Positions 52,991-61,009 of a DNA stretch of 64,000 bases are shown one piece after another. The stretch is from Oxalobacteraceae bacterium UBA6018 (GTDB lineage Bacteria; Pseudomonadota; Gammaproteobacteria; Burkholderiales; Burkholderiaceae_D), in NCBI GenBank assembly GCA_002428015.1, contig DIZW01000109.1:54592-118591 (forward strand), read 5' to 3'. Both the position numbers and the translations under genes were made by a program. Under the pieces are notes generated by a model. The model saw only the letters and a program-made list of their open reading frames with translations, did no database searches and was not told the origin of the DNA. Position 1 is the stretch's first letter, and each line of letters opens with the position of its first letter.

Positions 52991-54913
52991 ATGCCTACGA
53001 CCATTTTCCGCCTGCTGTCGGCGCTCGCCGCCGCCGCCGTGTCGGCCGGCCTTGCCGCGCCGGCCAGCGCCGCGCCTGGCCACTACCAGCACTTCAAGAC
53101 CGCCATCTACATTCCCGTCAACGTGACGCGCAGCCTGGCCGACCCGGCCCTGTTCGAACACCAGTTCGCGCGCGCCGCCAGCCAGGTGCCGTTCGACAAG
53201 GTGTACATCGAAGTCTATCGCGACAAGCAGTTCGCCACCGATACCGAAGTCGAGGCCGTCAAGCGCCAGTTCCTCGCCAAGGGCATCGAAGTGGCCGGCG
53301 GCGTGACCATGGCCGCGGGCGGCTTCAACGGCCAGTTCATGACCTTCGACTACGAGCAGGCGGGCGACCGCGCGCTGGCGAAGCAGGCCATCGAGGAGGC
53401 GGCGCGCCACTTCGACGCCGTCATCCTCGACGATTTCTTCTTCTACACCTCCAAGTCCGAGGCCGACATCAAGGCCAAGGGCCAGCGCTCCTGGACCGAC
53501 TACCGGCTCGCGACCATGCGCCGGGTGTCGCAGGAGCTGCTGCTCAAGCCGGCCAAGGCGGTCAATCCGAAGGTGAAGATCACCATCAAGTACCCGAACT
53601 GGTACGAGCACTTCCAGGGCCTCGGCTTCGACCTCGACAAGCAGCCTGAGATGTTCGACGGGATCTACGCCGGCACCGAGACGCGCGACCCGGTGATCAC
53701 CGACCAGCTGCTGCAGCAGTACGAGTCCTACCAGATCATCCGCTACTACGGCAGCCTGCGCGCCGACGGCAAGAACGGCGGCGGCTGGGTCGACACCTAT
53801 TCCACCCGCTACCTCGACCGCTACACCGAGCAGCTGTGGGACACCATGCTGGCCAAGGCGCCCGAGATCACCCTGTTCAACTGGCACCCGATCGCCCAGG
53901 ACGTGCCGGCCGCGGCCGGCGAGCGCCCCTGGGCCGCCCAGGACACGAGCTTCAACTGGACCCGTATCGCGGCCGACTGGAGCGCCGCCCACCCGGGCGC
54001 GGCCGCGCCGGGCTGGGGCCTGGCGGCCGGCGCCGCGCTCAAGCAGATCGACGCCGTGCTCGGTGAATTGGGCAAGCCGACCGGCATCATGAGCTACAAG
54101 CCGGCCAACTCGTCCGGGGAGGATTTCCTGCACAACTACCTGGGCAACGTCGGCATTCCGATCGAGCTGTCGGCCCGCTTTCCCAAGGAGGCCAACACGA
54201 TCCTGCTGACCCAGGCGGCCGCGGCCGATCCCGGCATCATCGCCAAGATCCAGGGCCAGCTGCGTGACGGCAAGAACGTGTTCGTCACCTCGGGTTTCGT
54301 CAAGGCCACCCAGGACGCCAAGCGCAAGGGCGGCAGCTTCGAGGACCTGCTCGAGGTGTACGCCACCGGCCAGCAGATCGCCCTGAACGACTACTACAAC
54401 GGCTACGGCGCCGGCAACGGCGAATCGCTGCGCGACGATCCCAAGGTGGCCCCGCGCGACGTGCTGTTCCCCGAGCTGCACTACTTCACCAACGACGCCT
54501 GGCCGATCATCCGTGGCGTGGCCGGCGCGCGCGGCTTTCCAATCCTGCTCATGAACCGCTACGCGAAAGGCATCTTGTACGTGCTCAACATCCCGAGCAA
54601 CATCGGCGACCTGTACAGCCTGCCGCCGGGCGTGATCAATAACGTCAAGAAGTACCTGCAGGCCGGATCGCCCGTGCGCATCGAGGCGCCGGCCGGGGTC
54701 AGCCTGTTCACGTATGACAATGGCGCCTACGTGATCGAGTCGTTCAACGACGCGCCGGTGACGGTCACGGTGATCAAGCAGGGCGCCGGCAAGGCCGCCG
54801 AAGCGCGCACCAGCACGGCCGAGGCGAGCGTGCCCGCGTCCGGCGCGGGCGAGAGCGCCAGCAAGGTGACGATCGCGCCGCACAGCTTCCGCCTGTTCAA
54901 GGCCGGCGAGTAG
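52991..54913 (+). CDS. Secreted protein, probable TIM-barrel glycan-active enzyme
   Basis: The protein has 640 residues with a Sec signal peptide (cleavage near ASAAPG). The first ~330 residues alternate strands and acidic turns as in a glycosidase-like barrel: FDKVYIEVYRDKQFA, FDAVILDDFFFYTSKSEADI (adjacent Asp pair at a strand end), VKITIKYPNWYEHFQGLGF, and FDGIYAGTETRDP. The C-terminal third contains a Rossmann-like segment (DGKNVFVTSGFVKAT) and a small beta domain. I do not recognise an established CAZy family; enzymatic function is inferred from fold-like features and shared control with GH31. Confidence 0.7.
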   Translation: MPTTIFRLLSALAAAAVSAGLAAPASAAPGHYQHFKTAIYIPVNVTRSLADPALFEHQFARAASQVPFDKVYIEVYRDKQFATDTEVEAVKRQFLAKGIEVAGGVTMAAGGFNGQFMTFDYEQAGDRALAKQAIEEAARHFDAVILDDFFFYTSKSEADIKAKGQRSWTDYRLATMRRVSQELLLKPAKAVNPKVKITIKYPNWYEHFQGLGFDLDKQPEMFDGIYAGTETRDPVITDQLLQQYESYQIIRYYGSLRADGKNGGGWVDTYSTRYLDRYTEQLWDTMLAKAPEITLFNWHPIAQDVPAAAGERPWAAQDTSFNWTRIAADWSAAHPGAAAPGWGLAAGAALKQIDAVLGELGKPTGIMSYKPANSSGEDFLHNYLGNVGIPIELSARFPKEANTILLTQAAAADPGIIAKIQGQLRDGKNVFVTSGFVKATQDAKRKGGSFEDLLEVYATGQQIALNDYYNGYGAGNGESLRDDPKVAPRDVLFPELHYFTNDAWPIIRGVAGARGFPILLMNRYAKGILYVLNIPSNIGDLYSLPPGVINNVKKYLQAGSPVRIEAPAGVSLFTYDNGAYVIESFNDAPVTVTVIKQGAGKAAEARTSTAEASVPASGAGESASKVTIAPHSFRLFKAGE

Positions 54914-55242
54914 GGTGGGGCCGCGGGCGGCGGGCCGGCTTGGCCCCCGCGCGGCGGCATATCAGAATATGCAACATTCACTGCGGAATCGGCCGTTGTC
55001 GGCCTGCGACTTGTGACCACTGCAAACTTTACCGTTGGGAAACATGGTAGGATCACGGTACGGCGCTAAATTTCTTTTCGTTCATAATCGACGAGACCGT
55101 TGCGGGATCGCGGCGGACGTCGATGTGGCCTTTCCGGACTACCCTACATGTTTGATGATCGCGTTTTATCGGTGGCGCCAGACGCCCGCCACGTTCCCGC
55201 CGCCGCGCGGCGCGCCACCTTGCCCGCCGGAGCGCAGGCGTG
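54914..55242. other. Gene-free region
   Basis: About 330 bases. A GC hairpin (GGCGGGCC...GGCCCCCGC, near 54924-54953) after the secreted-protein gene may terminate transcription. The AT-richer centre (55060-55095) is the likely promoter area of the receiver gene. An open frame here lacks a ribosome site and a recognisable product. Confidence 0.4.
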
Positions 55243-56244
55243 ATGGAGAACCCGGTCCCCGTCTACCGTCATCCGGCCCTGACGATCCTGGTCGACGATA
55301 ATCAATCCTTCCTCGACAGCGTCGCCTTCCAGCTGCAGCCGGCGCGCGCGCCCAAGCTGTTCGACAATCCAACCACCGCGCTGGCCTGGGTGCGCGAGGC
55401 CTACCGTGGCGTGTCCACCCCGAGCCAGTCGATCAGCGTCGAATACGACGACCAGTTCCTGTCCTTCGAGCGGCGCATCGTCGCCGTCGACGTCGACCGC
55501 ATCTACCGCCAGGTGATGAACCCGCGGCGCTTCTGCGTGCCGGCCGTGATCGTGATCGACTACGCCATGCCACAGATGGACGGGGTGGCGTTCTGCGAGC
55601 AGCTGGCCGACCTGCCGTGCAAGAAGATCCTGCTGACCGGCCAGGCCGACGACAGCATCGCCATCGCCGCCTTCAACCGCGGCACGATCGACCGTTTCAT
55701 CAAGAAGGGTGCCCAGGACGCGCTCGACCAGCTCGACACCGCCATCGACGAGCTTGAGCACGCGTTTTTCCGCACCCAGTCCGGCACCATGACCGATCTG
55801 CTGGCGCGCCATTCGTTCAGTTTTCTGTCCGAGCCGGCCGTCGCCGCGCTGATCGGGCGCGTGTGCGCGCAGTACGGCTTCGTCGAGTACTATCTGTTCG
55901 CCGATCCGAGCGGGATCGTGTTCATCGACATGCAGGGCAAAGCCACCCTGATGGTGGTCGAGACCGAGGCGGGCCTGCTGGCCCACCTGGAAGCGGCGCG
56001 CGACGCCGGCGCGCCGTCCAGCTTCCTCGACGCGCTGGGCGAGCTGCGCGTGCTGCCTTACTTCCCCGACACCGGCGTGTATGTCGACGCCATCGGCGCG
56101 GACTGGCTGTCGTACTGCCTGCCTGCGCAGCAGTGCCAGGGGCGCCAGCAATACTACTGGGCCTTGTTCGACCTGCCGGCGCGCTACCTGGGCGGGCCGA
56201 TCCACACCTACGAGCAGTTCCTCGGCACCCACCGCGCGGTGTAG
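55243..56244 (+). CDS. Receiver-domain protein with unknown C-terminal domain
   Basis: The protein has 333 residues from ATG 55243 (GTG 55240 directly precedes it). The N-terminal receiver-like domain starts LTILVDDNQSFLDSVAFQLQ, has a ~40-residue insertion (about 48-85), and then the phospho-acceptor Asp in VIVIDYAMPQMDGVAFCEQL. The conserved Lys is in IDRFIKKGAQD. The C-terminal ~150 residues (LLARHSFSFLSEPAVAALIG, then YYLFADPSGIVFIDMQGKAT) have no DNA-binding or enzymatic signature I know. It appears as an orphan without a kinase nearby. Confidence 0.8.
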   Translation: MENPVPVYRHPALTILVDDNQSFLDSVAFQLQPARAPKLFDNPTTALAWVREAYRGVSTPSQSISVEYDDQFLSFERRIVAVDVDRIYRQVMNPRRFCVPAVIVIDYAMPQMDGVAFCEQLADLPCKKILLTGQADDSIAIAAFNRGTIDRFIKKGAQDALDQLDTAIDELEHAFFRTQSGTMTDLLARHSFSFLSEPAVAALIGRVCAQYGFVEYYLFADPSGIVFIDMQGKATLMVVETEAGLLAHLEAARDAGAPSSFLDALGELRVLPYFPDTGVYVDAIGADWLSYCLPAQQCQGRQQYYWALFDLPARYLGGPIHTYEQFLGTHRAV

Positions 56245-56409
56245 ACGCGGCAATAAGGCGGCAGTAGCGCGGCAATAATGAGACACAAGCGTGGCGCCGA
56301 AGCGCGCGGTCGGCGTTGGCCGGCGCAGCTTTCGCCGGCGCCGCGCCCACTACCAAGGCGCGCGCTAATGGGGTAGGATGCGTTTTCTTTTGAAAATGAC
56401 TGACGCGCC

Positions 56410-56658
56410 ATGACCGATACTTCCACCCTCCCGCCCTTGCCCGATCGTCTCTCCATCGATCCGCGCAGCCCCCACCACGTGCCCACCGCCTTCGAGCGCG
56501 AAGTGCGCATCCGCCTGAACGACAAAGACTATGTGAATGTCGAGGAATACTGCATCAGCGAAGGCTGGATCAAGGTCCCGGCCGGCAAGACGCTTGACCG
56601 CTACGGCAAGCCGATGCTGATCAAGCTCAAAGGCAAGGTCGAGGCGTTCTACGGCTAG
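56410..56658 (+). CDS. DUF3297 protein
   Basis: The protein has 82 residues. The DUF3297 family is recognisable through LPDRLSIDPRSPHHV, NDKDYVNVEEYCISEGWIKV and LDRYGKPMLIKLKGKVE. It is a small conserved proteobacterial protein, function unknown. A GC hairpin and a TAGGAT -10-like sequence lie just upstream. Confidence 0.9.
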   Translation: MTDTSTLPPLPDRLSIDPRSPHHVPTAFEREVRIRLNDKDYVNVEEYCISEGWIKVPAGKTLDRYGKPMLIKLKGKVEAFYG

Positions 56659-56660
56659 TT

Positions 56661-57314
56661 CTAGGCCGCCGTGGCCGGCCGCGGCGCCCTGCGCCCGCCC
56701 GGCATGAGCTCGTAAGGCGAGGCCCAGCCCGGTATCTGCCTGAGCCGGGCGACCCACGCGCCGATGTGCGGGTAACGTTGGGCCACGTCGATGCCGCTTT
56801 CCTCGACCGGGTAGAACTGGTAGCCGCTGAGCGAGAAATCGGCGATCGTCGGCTCCGCGCCGACGAGGAAGTCGCGCGTGGCCAGGTGGCGGTCGACGAT
56901 CTGGAAGGCCGCATCCATGCGCCCCAGCAGCCACTGCATGACGGCCGGATCGAACGGCGCCGGCGCCAGCGAATGGGCGAAGCGGTAGCTGGCGAAATAG
57001 CTGGTGAATTTGTGGTTGTCGAACAGCAGCCAGCGCAGCACGTCGCGCTGCTCGGCCTCGTCCTCGCCGCCGAAGCGAGCGTGCTTGCTGGCCAGGTAGC
57101 TCAGGATCGCGCCCGACTGGGTCAGGCGCAGGGCGCCGTCTTCCAGCACCGGCGCCTCTCCCATCTCATTGTTCTCGTCGCGCCAGGCCTGCTCGCGCGT
57201 GGCGCCGTTGAAAAAATCGACGTGCACGGTCTCGAACGGCTGGCCGAGGGCGCGCAGCATGAAGGCGACCTTGAAGGCGTTGCCCGATTGGCTGAAGCAG
57301 TGCAGGCGGTACAT
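56661..57314 (-). CDS. Glutathione S-transferase family protein
   Basis: The protein has 217 residues from ATG 57314 behind GGAG (an in-frame ATG at 57350 is less likely). The N-terminal thioredoxin-like domain begins MYRLHCFSQSGNAFKVAFML, with Ser in the usual glutathione-activating region, and has the conserved EAPVLEDGALRLTQSGAILSY (cis-Pro and Glu-Ser binding). The all-helical C-terminal domain has TIADFSLSGYQFYP. The specific substrate is unknown. It lies downstream of nrdG in the same orientation, 61 bases away. Confidence 0.9.
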   Translation of the reverse strand: MYRLHCFSQSGNAFKVAFMLRALGQPFETVHVDFFNGATREQAWRDENNEMGEAPVLEDGALRLTQSGAILSYLASKHARFGGEDEAEQRDVLRWLLFDNHKFTSYFASYRFAHSLAPAPFDPAVMQWLLGRMDAAFQIVDRHLATRDFLVGAEPTIADFSLSGYQFYPVEESGIDVAQRYPHIGAWVARLRQIPGWASPYELMPGGRRAPRPATAA

Positions 57315-57375
57315 GGCATCTCCGGCAGTGAAAACCTCATGGTAAAGCATACACGCCGCGCTTGCCGGCGGCCGC

Positions 57376-58083
57376 TCAACCGGGCCGCCGGTAGGTGAAC
57401 TGCTCGAACAGCGAACCGACCGCGTCGAGCGTGCGCTGGCCGGGATAGCCGTCCAGGGCGGCGGCGCCGAGCACGGCGTCGGTGCAGCCTTGGGCGCGAA
57501 ACTGCTGCAGCGCGTAGTTGCGCACGCCCAGCGCCGACAGCATCATCGCCAGGCTCAGTATCTCGTGCGGCGCCAGCAGCGACGGGTGGATCGTGGTGCG
57601 GCACTCGTAGGGCACGCCGCTGTCGACGATCATCGCGGCGCATTCGCGCGCATGCTCGCCGCTGCCGGCCACGCCGGTGATCCGCTCGTACTGCGCGAAC
57701 GGCGCCTTGATGTCGAAGCCGACCCAGTCGAGCAGCGGCAGCGCCAGTTCCAGCCGGCGCGGATACACGCAGGCCGTGTGCAGGCCGGCGCCGAAGCCCA
57801 TCGCCTTGACCTGGGCGATGGCGCGCACCAGGCCCGGGTCGGTGGTCGGCTCGCCGCCGCTGAACACGACCGCGTCGATCAGGCCGGCGCGGCGCGTCAG
57901 CAGGGCCAGCACGTCGTCCCAGGGAACCTGCGCGGTGCGCGTGCGCTCCTGCAGGTGCGGGTTGTGGCAGTAGCCGCAGCGCCACGGACAGCCCTGCACG
58001 AACACCACGGTGGCGAACTTGCCGGGGTAGTCGGTGGCGCTGAACGGGGTCACGCCACCGATGTTGATCTGGCGTGAGCCCAT
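57376..58083 (-). CDS. nrdG: Anaerobic ribonucleotide reductase activating protein
   Basis: The protein has 235 residues and is a radical SAM enzyme with the cluster motif CPWRCGYC and SAM-binding VVFSGGEPTTDPGLV. It uses reduced electrons and S-adenosylmethionine to make the glycyl radical on class III ribonucleotide reductase. It follows the small glycyl-radical ORF by two bases, so the three genes form one unit. It is longer than E. coli NrdG and close to the PflA-like NrdG2 form. Confidence 0.93.
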   Translation of the reverse strand: MGSRQINIGGVTPFSATDYPGKFATVVFVQGCPWRCGYCHNPHLQERTRTAQVPWDDVLALLTRRAGLIDAVVFSGGEPTTDPGLVRAIAQVKAMGFGAGLHTACVYPRRLELALPLLDWVGFDIKAPFAQYERITGVAGSGEHARECAAMIVDSGVPYECRTTIHPSLLAPHEILSLAMMLSALGVRNYALQQFRAQGCTDAVLGAAALDGYPGQRTLDAVGSLFEQFTYRRPG

Positions 58084-58085
58084 GG

Positions 58086-58280
58086 TCAGGCCGACAGCGC
58101 GGCGGCGCGCTCGGTGAACCAGGTGCGTTCGTGGAACTCGCCCTTCTTGCCGATGTTGAACGACGAGACCGGGCGGTGGTAGCCCATCACGCGGGTCCAG
58201 ATTTCGCAGCGTTGGCGTTCGCTGTCGTCCAGGGTAAGGGGTTTGGCGGCGAGGGTGATGGTGTGCGATGCGTGGTTCAT
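58086..58280 (-). CDS. nrdD: Anaerobic ribonucleotide reductase, separate glycyl-radical subunit
   Basis: The protein has 64 residues. It matches the extreme C-terminus of class III NrdD: CEIWTRVMGYHRPVSSFN then IGKKGEFHERTWF. Gly33 in RVMGYHRP is the glycyl-radical position. It has its own GGAGA ribosome site, and its ATG overlaps the TGA of the large ORF (ATGA), a -1 shift relative to that frame. So it is translated as a separate, coupled polypeptide unless ribosomes shift frame. The large ORF lacks this segment, so both products should be needed for activity. Confidence 0.85.
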   Translation of the reverse strand: MNHASHTITLAAKPLTLDDSERQRCEIWTRVMGYHRPVSSFNIGKKGEFHERTWFTERAAALSA

Positions 58281-60040
58281 GCTGTCTCCAGTGCGGTGGT
58301 GGTGGTGGTGGTGGTGATGGTAGTGCTGGTTGATGCGTGCTGGCCCTGTTTGCGCGCCAGCAGTTCGGCGTCGCAGGTGGGGCAGAACTCGTGTTTTCCG
58401 GCCAGGTAGCCGTGGCGCGGGCAGATCGAAAACGTCGGCGTGACGGTGATGTAGGGCAGGCGGAAGCGGCCCAGCGCGCGCCGCACCAGGTCGCGGCAGG
58501 CCGCCGCCGACGACAGCGGCTCGCTCATGTACAGGTGCAGCACGGTGCCGCCGGTGTATTTGCGCTGCAGGTCGTCCTGCCGTTCCAGCGCCTCGAAGGG
58601 GTCGTCGGTGAAGCCGACCGGCAGCTGCGAGGAGTTGGTGTAGTAGGGCATGTCGGCGCTGCCGGCCTGCAGGATGGTGTGGCCGTAGCGCTTGCGGTCT
58701 TCCTTGGCGAAGCGGTAGGTGGTGCCTTCGGCGGGCGTGGCCTCCAGGTTGTACATATTCCCGGTCTGCTCCTGGTAGACCAGCATGCGCGCACGCACAT
58801 GGTCGAGGAAGCGCAGCGCGAATTCGTGGCCCCAGGCGGTCGTGATGTCGTGGGCGCCGGCGCTGAAATTGCGGATCATCTCGTTGATGCCGTTCACGCC
58901 GAGCGTGGAGAAGTGGTTGCGCAGCGTGCCCAGGTAGCGTTTGGTGTAGGGGAACAGGCCGGCGTCCATGTGCTGCTGGATCACCCGGCGCTTGATTTCA
59001 AGGCTGTCGCGGCCCAGGTCGAGCAGCTGGTCCAGGCGCATGAACAAGGCCTTCTCGTCGTCCGGGAACATGTAGCCCAGGCGCGCGCAGTTGATCGTCA
59101 CCACGCCCAGCGAGCCGGTTTGCTCGGCCGAGCCGAACAGGCCGTTGCCGCGCTTGAGCAGTTCGCGCAGGTCCAGCTGCAGCCGGCAGCACATGGAGCG
59201 GATCATGTTCGGCTTGAGCTCGGAATTGATGAAGTTCTGGAAGTAGGGCAGGCCGTAGCGGGCCGTCATCTCGAACAGCAGGTCGGCGTTGGGGCTGTCC
59301 CACACGAAGTCCTCGGTGATGTTGTAGGTCGGGATGGGGAAGGTGAACACGCGGCCCTTGGCGTCGCCGGCCATCATGATCTCGATGTAGGCGCGGTTGA
59401 TCATGTCCATCTCGGCCTGCAGGTCGCCGTAGGTGAAGTCCATCTCGGCGCCGGCGATCACCGGCACCTGTTCGCGCAGGTCTTCCGGGCAGACCCAGTC
59501 GAAGGTGAGGTTGGTGAACGGGGTCTGGGTGCCCCAGCGCGAGGGCACGTTGAGGTTGTAGATCAGCTCCTGGACGTACTGCTTGACCTCGGCGTAGGTC
59601 AGCGCGTCCTTGCGCACGAAGGGCGCCATGTAGGTGTCGAAGGAGCTGAACGCCTGCGCGCCGGCCCACTCGTTTTGCAGGGTGCCGAGGAAGTTGACGA
59701 TCTGGCCGACGGCGCTCGACATGTGCTTGGGCGGGCTCGATTCGACCTTGCCGGGCACGCCGTTCAGGCCCTCGTGCAGCAGGGTGCGCAGCGACCAGCC
59801 GGCGCAGTAGCCGGCCAGCATGTCGAGGTCGTGGATGTGCAGGTCGGCTTCGCGGTGCGCGCGCCCGACCTTGGCGGGGTACACGTGGTCGAGCCAGTAG
59901 TTGGCGATCACCTTGCCCGACACGTTCAGGATCAGGCCGCCCAGCGAGTAGCCCTGGTTGGCGTTGGCGTTGACGCGCCAGTCGATGCGGTCGAGGTATT
60001 CGGTCATCGACGTGTGCACGTCGATCTGTGTTGCGGTCAT
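58277..60040 (-). CDS. nrdD: Anaerobic ribonucleoside-triphosphate reductase, main part without glycyl-radical segment
   Basis: The protein has 587 residues from ATG 60040 behind GGAGG. It is a class III reductase barrel: LHIHDLDMLAGYCAGWSL, PPKHMSSAVGQIVNFLGTLQ, FTNLTFDW, FTFPIPTYNIT, MCCRLQLDLREL and GSLGVVTINCARLGY. The C-terminal zinc-type site is present (CPRHGYLAGKHEFCPTC), but the RVxGY glycyl-radical sequence that normally follows is in the next ORF. The protein ends instead with a Thr-rich tail (TITTTTTTTALETA) encoded by a (GGT)7 run at 58295-58315. It makes deoxynucleotides without oxygen. Confidence 0.92.
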   Translation of the reverse strand: MTATQIDVHTSMTEYLDRIDWRVNANANQGYSLGGLILNVSGKVIANYWLDHVYPAKVGRAHREADLHIHDLDMLAGYCAGWSLRTLLHEGLNGVPGKVESSPPKHMSSAVGQIVNFLGTLQNEWAGAQAFSSFDTYMAPFVRKDALTYAEVKQYVQELIYNLNVPSRWGTQTPFTNLTFDWVCPEDLREQVPVIAGAEMDFTYGDLQAEMDMINRAYIEIMMAGDAKGRVFTFPIPTYNITEDFVWDSPNADLLFEMTARYGLPYFQNFINSELKPNMIRSMCCRLQLDLRELLKRGNGLFGSAEQTGSLGVVTINCARLGYMFPDDEKALFMRLDQLLDLGRDSLEIKRRVIQQHMDAGLFPYTKRYLGTLRNHFSTLGVNGINEMIRNFSAGAHDITTAWGHEFALRFLDHVRARMLVYQEQTGNMYNLEATPAEGTTYRFAKEDRKRYGHTILQAGSADMPYYTNSSQLPVGFTDDPFEALERQDDLQRKYTGGTVLHLYMSEPLSSAAACRDLVRRALGRFRLPYITVTPTFSICPRHGYLAGKHEFCPTCDAELLARKQGQHASTSTTITTTTTTTALETA

Positions 60041-60057
60041 GTTGCCTCCGATTGAAA

Positions 60058-60104
60058 ACACAACATACGGTGTTTTCAATGAGGTTAATGACTAAATCTA
60101 GTGT
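60058..60104. promoter_or_regulatory. Tandem NrdR boxes upstream of nrdD
   Basis: ACACAACATACGGTGT (60058-60073) and TGACTAAATCTAGTGT (60089-60104) each match the NrdR consensus ACACWATATMTWGTGT at 13 of 16 positions. Their starts are exactly 31 bases apart, three helical turns, the spacing typical of NrdR box pairs. The first sits inside a perfect 11-bp inverted repeat (ATTGAAAACAC/GTGTTTTCAAT, 60051-60080). NrdR would repress nrdD when deoxynucleotides are plentiful. Confidence 0.78.
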
Positions 60105-60154
60105 GGTCAACGCATCCTGGCGCGGGTTTTAAAAACCATGACCCAGGTTAAATT

Positions 60155-60538
60155 TCAGCTCCCGAAGGGCAGCGGATGCTTGCTCACGGCGACCGCCACG
60201 ATGTACAGGAACAGCAGCAGCGCGCCGGCGAAGGCGGCGCCGCGGATGGGCAGGGTGCGCCCGCGCTTGAGGGCGATGGTGCCCAGGCCGATGTAGCCGA
60301 CCAGGGCCAGCAGCTTGGCGGTGAGCCAGGGTTGGGCGAACGGATATTGGCCGCTCCACACCGCCAGCGCGATGGCGCTGGCCAGGAGGGCGGTGTCGAC
60401 GACGTGGGGGGCGATCCTGACCCAGCGCGCCTGCAGCAGCGGGGAGGCGCGCAGCATCCAGGTGCCGCGCAAAACGAACAGGCTGCCGCTTAGCGCCGCG
60501 CAGCCCATGTGGAAGTGTTTCAGCGAGAGATAGTCCAT
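60155..60538 (-). CDS. SirB2-family membrane protein
   Basis: The protein has 127 residues and four predicted helices. The N-terminal YLSLKHFHMGCAALSGSLFV, with WMLRASP, and a second PHVVDTALLASAIALAV are typical of SirB2 (invasion-regulator-like) proteins. The family is often near respiratory NO-metabolism genes, and conserved His residues suggest haem or metal binding, but function is not established. It follows the DUF2249 gene by 44 bases. Confidence 0.85.
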   Translation of the reverse strand: MDYLSLKHFHMGCAALSGSLFVLRGTWMLRASPLLQARWVRIAPHVVDTALLASAIALAVWSGQYPFAQPWLTAKLLALVGYIGLGTIALKRGRTLPIRGAAFAGALLLFLYIVAVAVSKHPLPFGS

Positions 60539-60582
60539 GCGCGTCCATGCGAGTGAAAATGCGGGCGCGCGCTGCCTTCGCG

Positions 60583-60858
60583 TCAGGTATTGACGATGAA
60601 GTCGATGATGACCGCTCCCGGTGCGCGCGACACGTAGTCTACCCGAATGTGGGGGCCGAAGTACTGGTCGATCTGGGCCAGCAGGGGCAGCGGGTCGTGG
60701 TCGTTACAGAAGCGCATGGTCTCGCCGCGTTCGAGGGCGTTCAGGGCGCCGAAGATGGCCGCGTGGCGAAAGCGCTTGGCGACGCCGCGCGCGTCGAACT
60801 GGTAGGTGCCGGCCGGGCTGGTGGGGGTGGCGCAGCTGTGGGTCGCGGTATGGTTCAT
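60583..60858 (-). CDS. DUF2249 protein
   Basis: The protein has 91 residues from ATG 60858 behind AAGGAGAA. The DUF2249 fold (TusA/SirA-like) is recognisable: FDARGVAKRFRHAAIFGALN, LERGETMRFCNDHDPLPLLA, and the closing GAVIIDFIVN. These proteins accompany NO reductase and nitrite reductase genes; the role is unknown. It lies directly downstream of norB, with a tandem repeat in the gap. Confidence 0.87.
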   Translation of the reverse strand: MNHTATHSCATPTSPAGTYQFDARGVAKRFRHAAIFGALNALERGETMRFCNDHDPLPLLAQIDQYFGPHIRVDYVSRAPGAVIIDFIVNT

Positions 60859-60892
60859 GGTCTTCTCCTTCGGATGTCGGTAAATGGTTGAA

Positions 60893-60953
60893 TGTGCTGC
60901 ATTGCTTGTGCTGCCTTGCTTGTGCTGCATTGTTTGTGCTGCGTTGTTTGTGC
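60893..60953. repeat. 14-bp tandem repeat between norB and the DUF2249 gene
   Basis: Four units of TGTGCTGCATTGCT with one or two changes each, plus five bases of a fifth, occupy most of the norB-DUF2249 intergenic gap. The period is not a multiple of three and the tract is non-coding, so copy number could change the distance between the two genes without disrupting a frame. Confidence 0.85.
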
Positions 60954-61009
60954 GCCGGCCGCCCGCGCCGCGCGGTGCGGCGAGAACGGCTGGCGCGGGG
61001 TAATTCAAT

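Noticed and set aside
55035..55301. Small plus-strand open frame before the receiver gene
   Set aside because: It overlaps the well-supported receiver gene in another frame and its product is Pro/Arg-rich shadow sequence.
58277..58280. Programmed frameshift joining the two NrdD parts
   Set aside because: The overlap is ATGA, the small ORF has its own ribosome site, and I see no slippery heptamer; translational coupling is simpler, though not proven.
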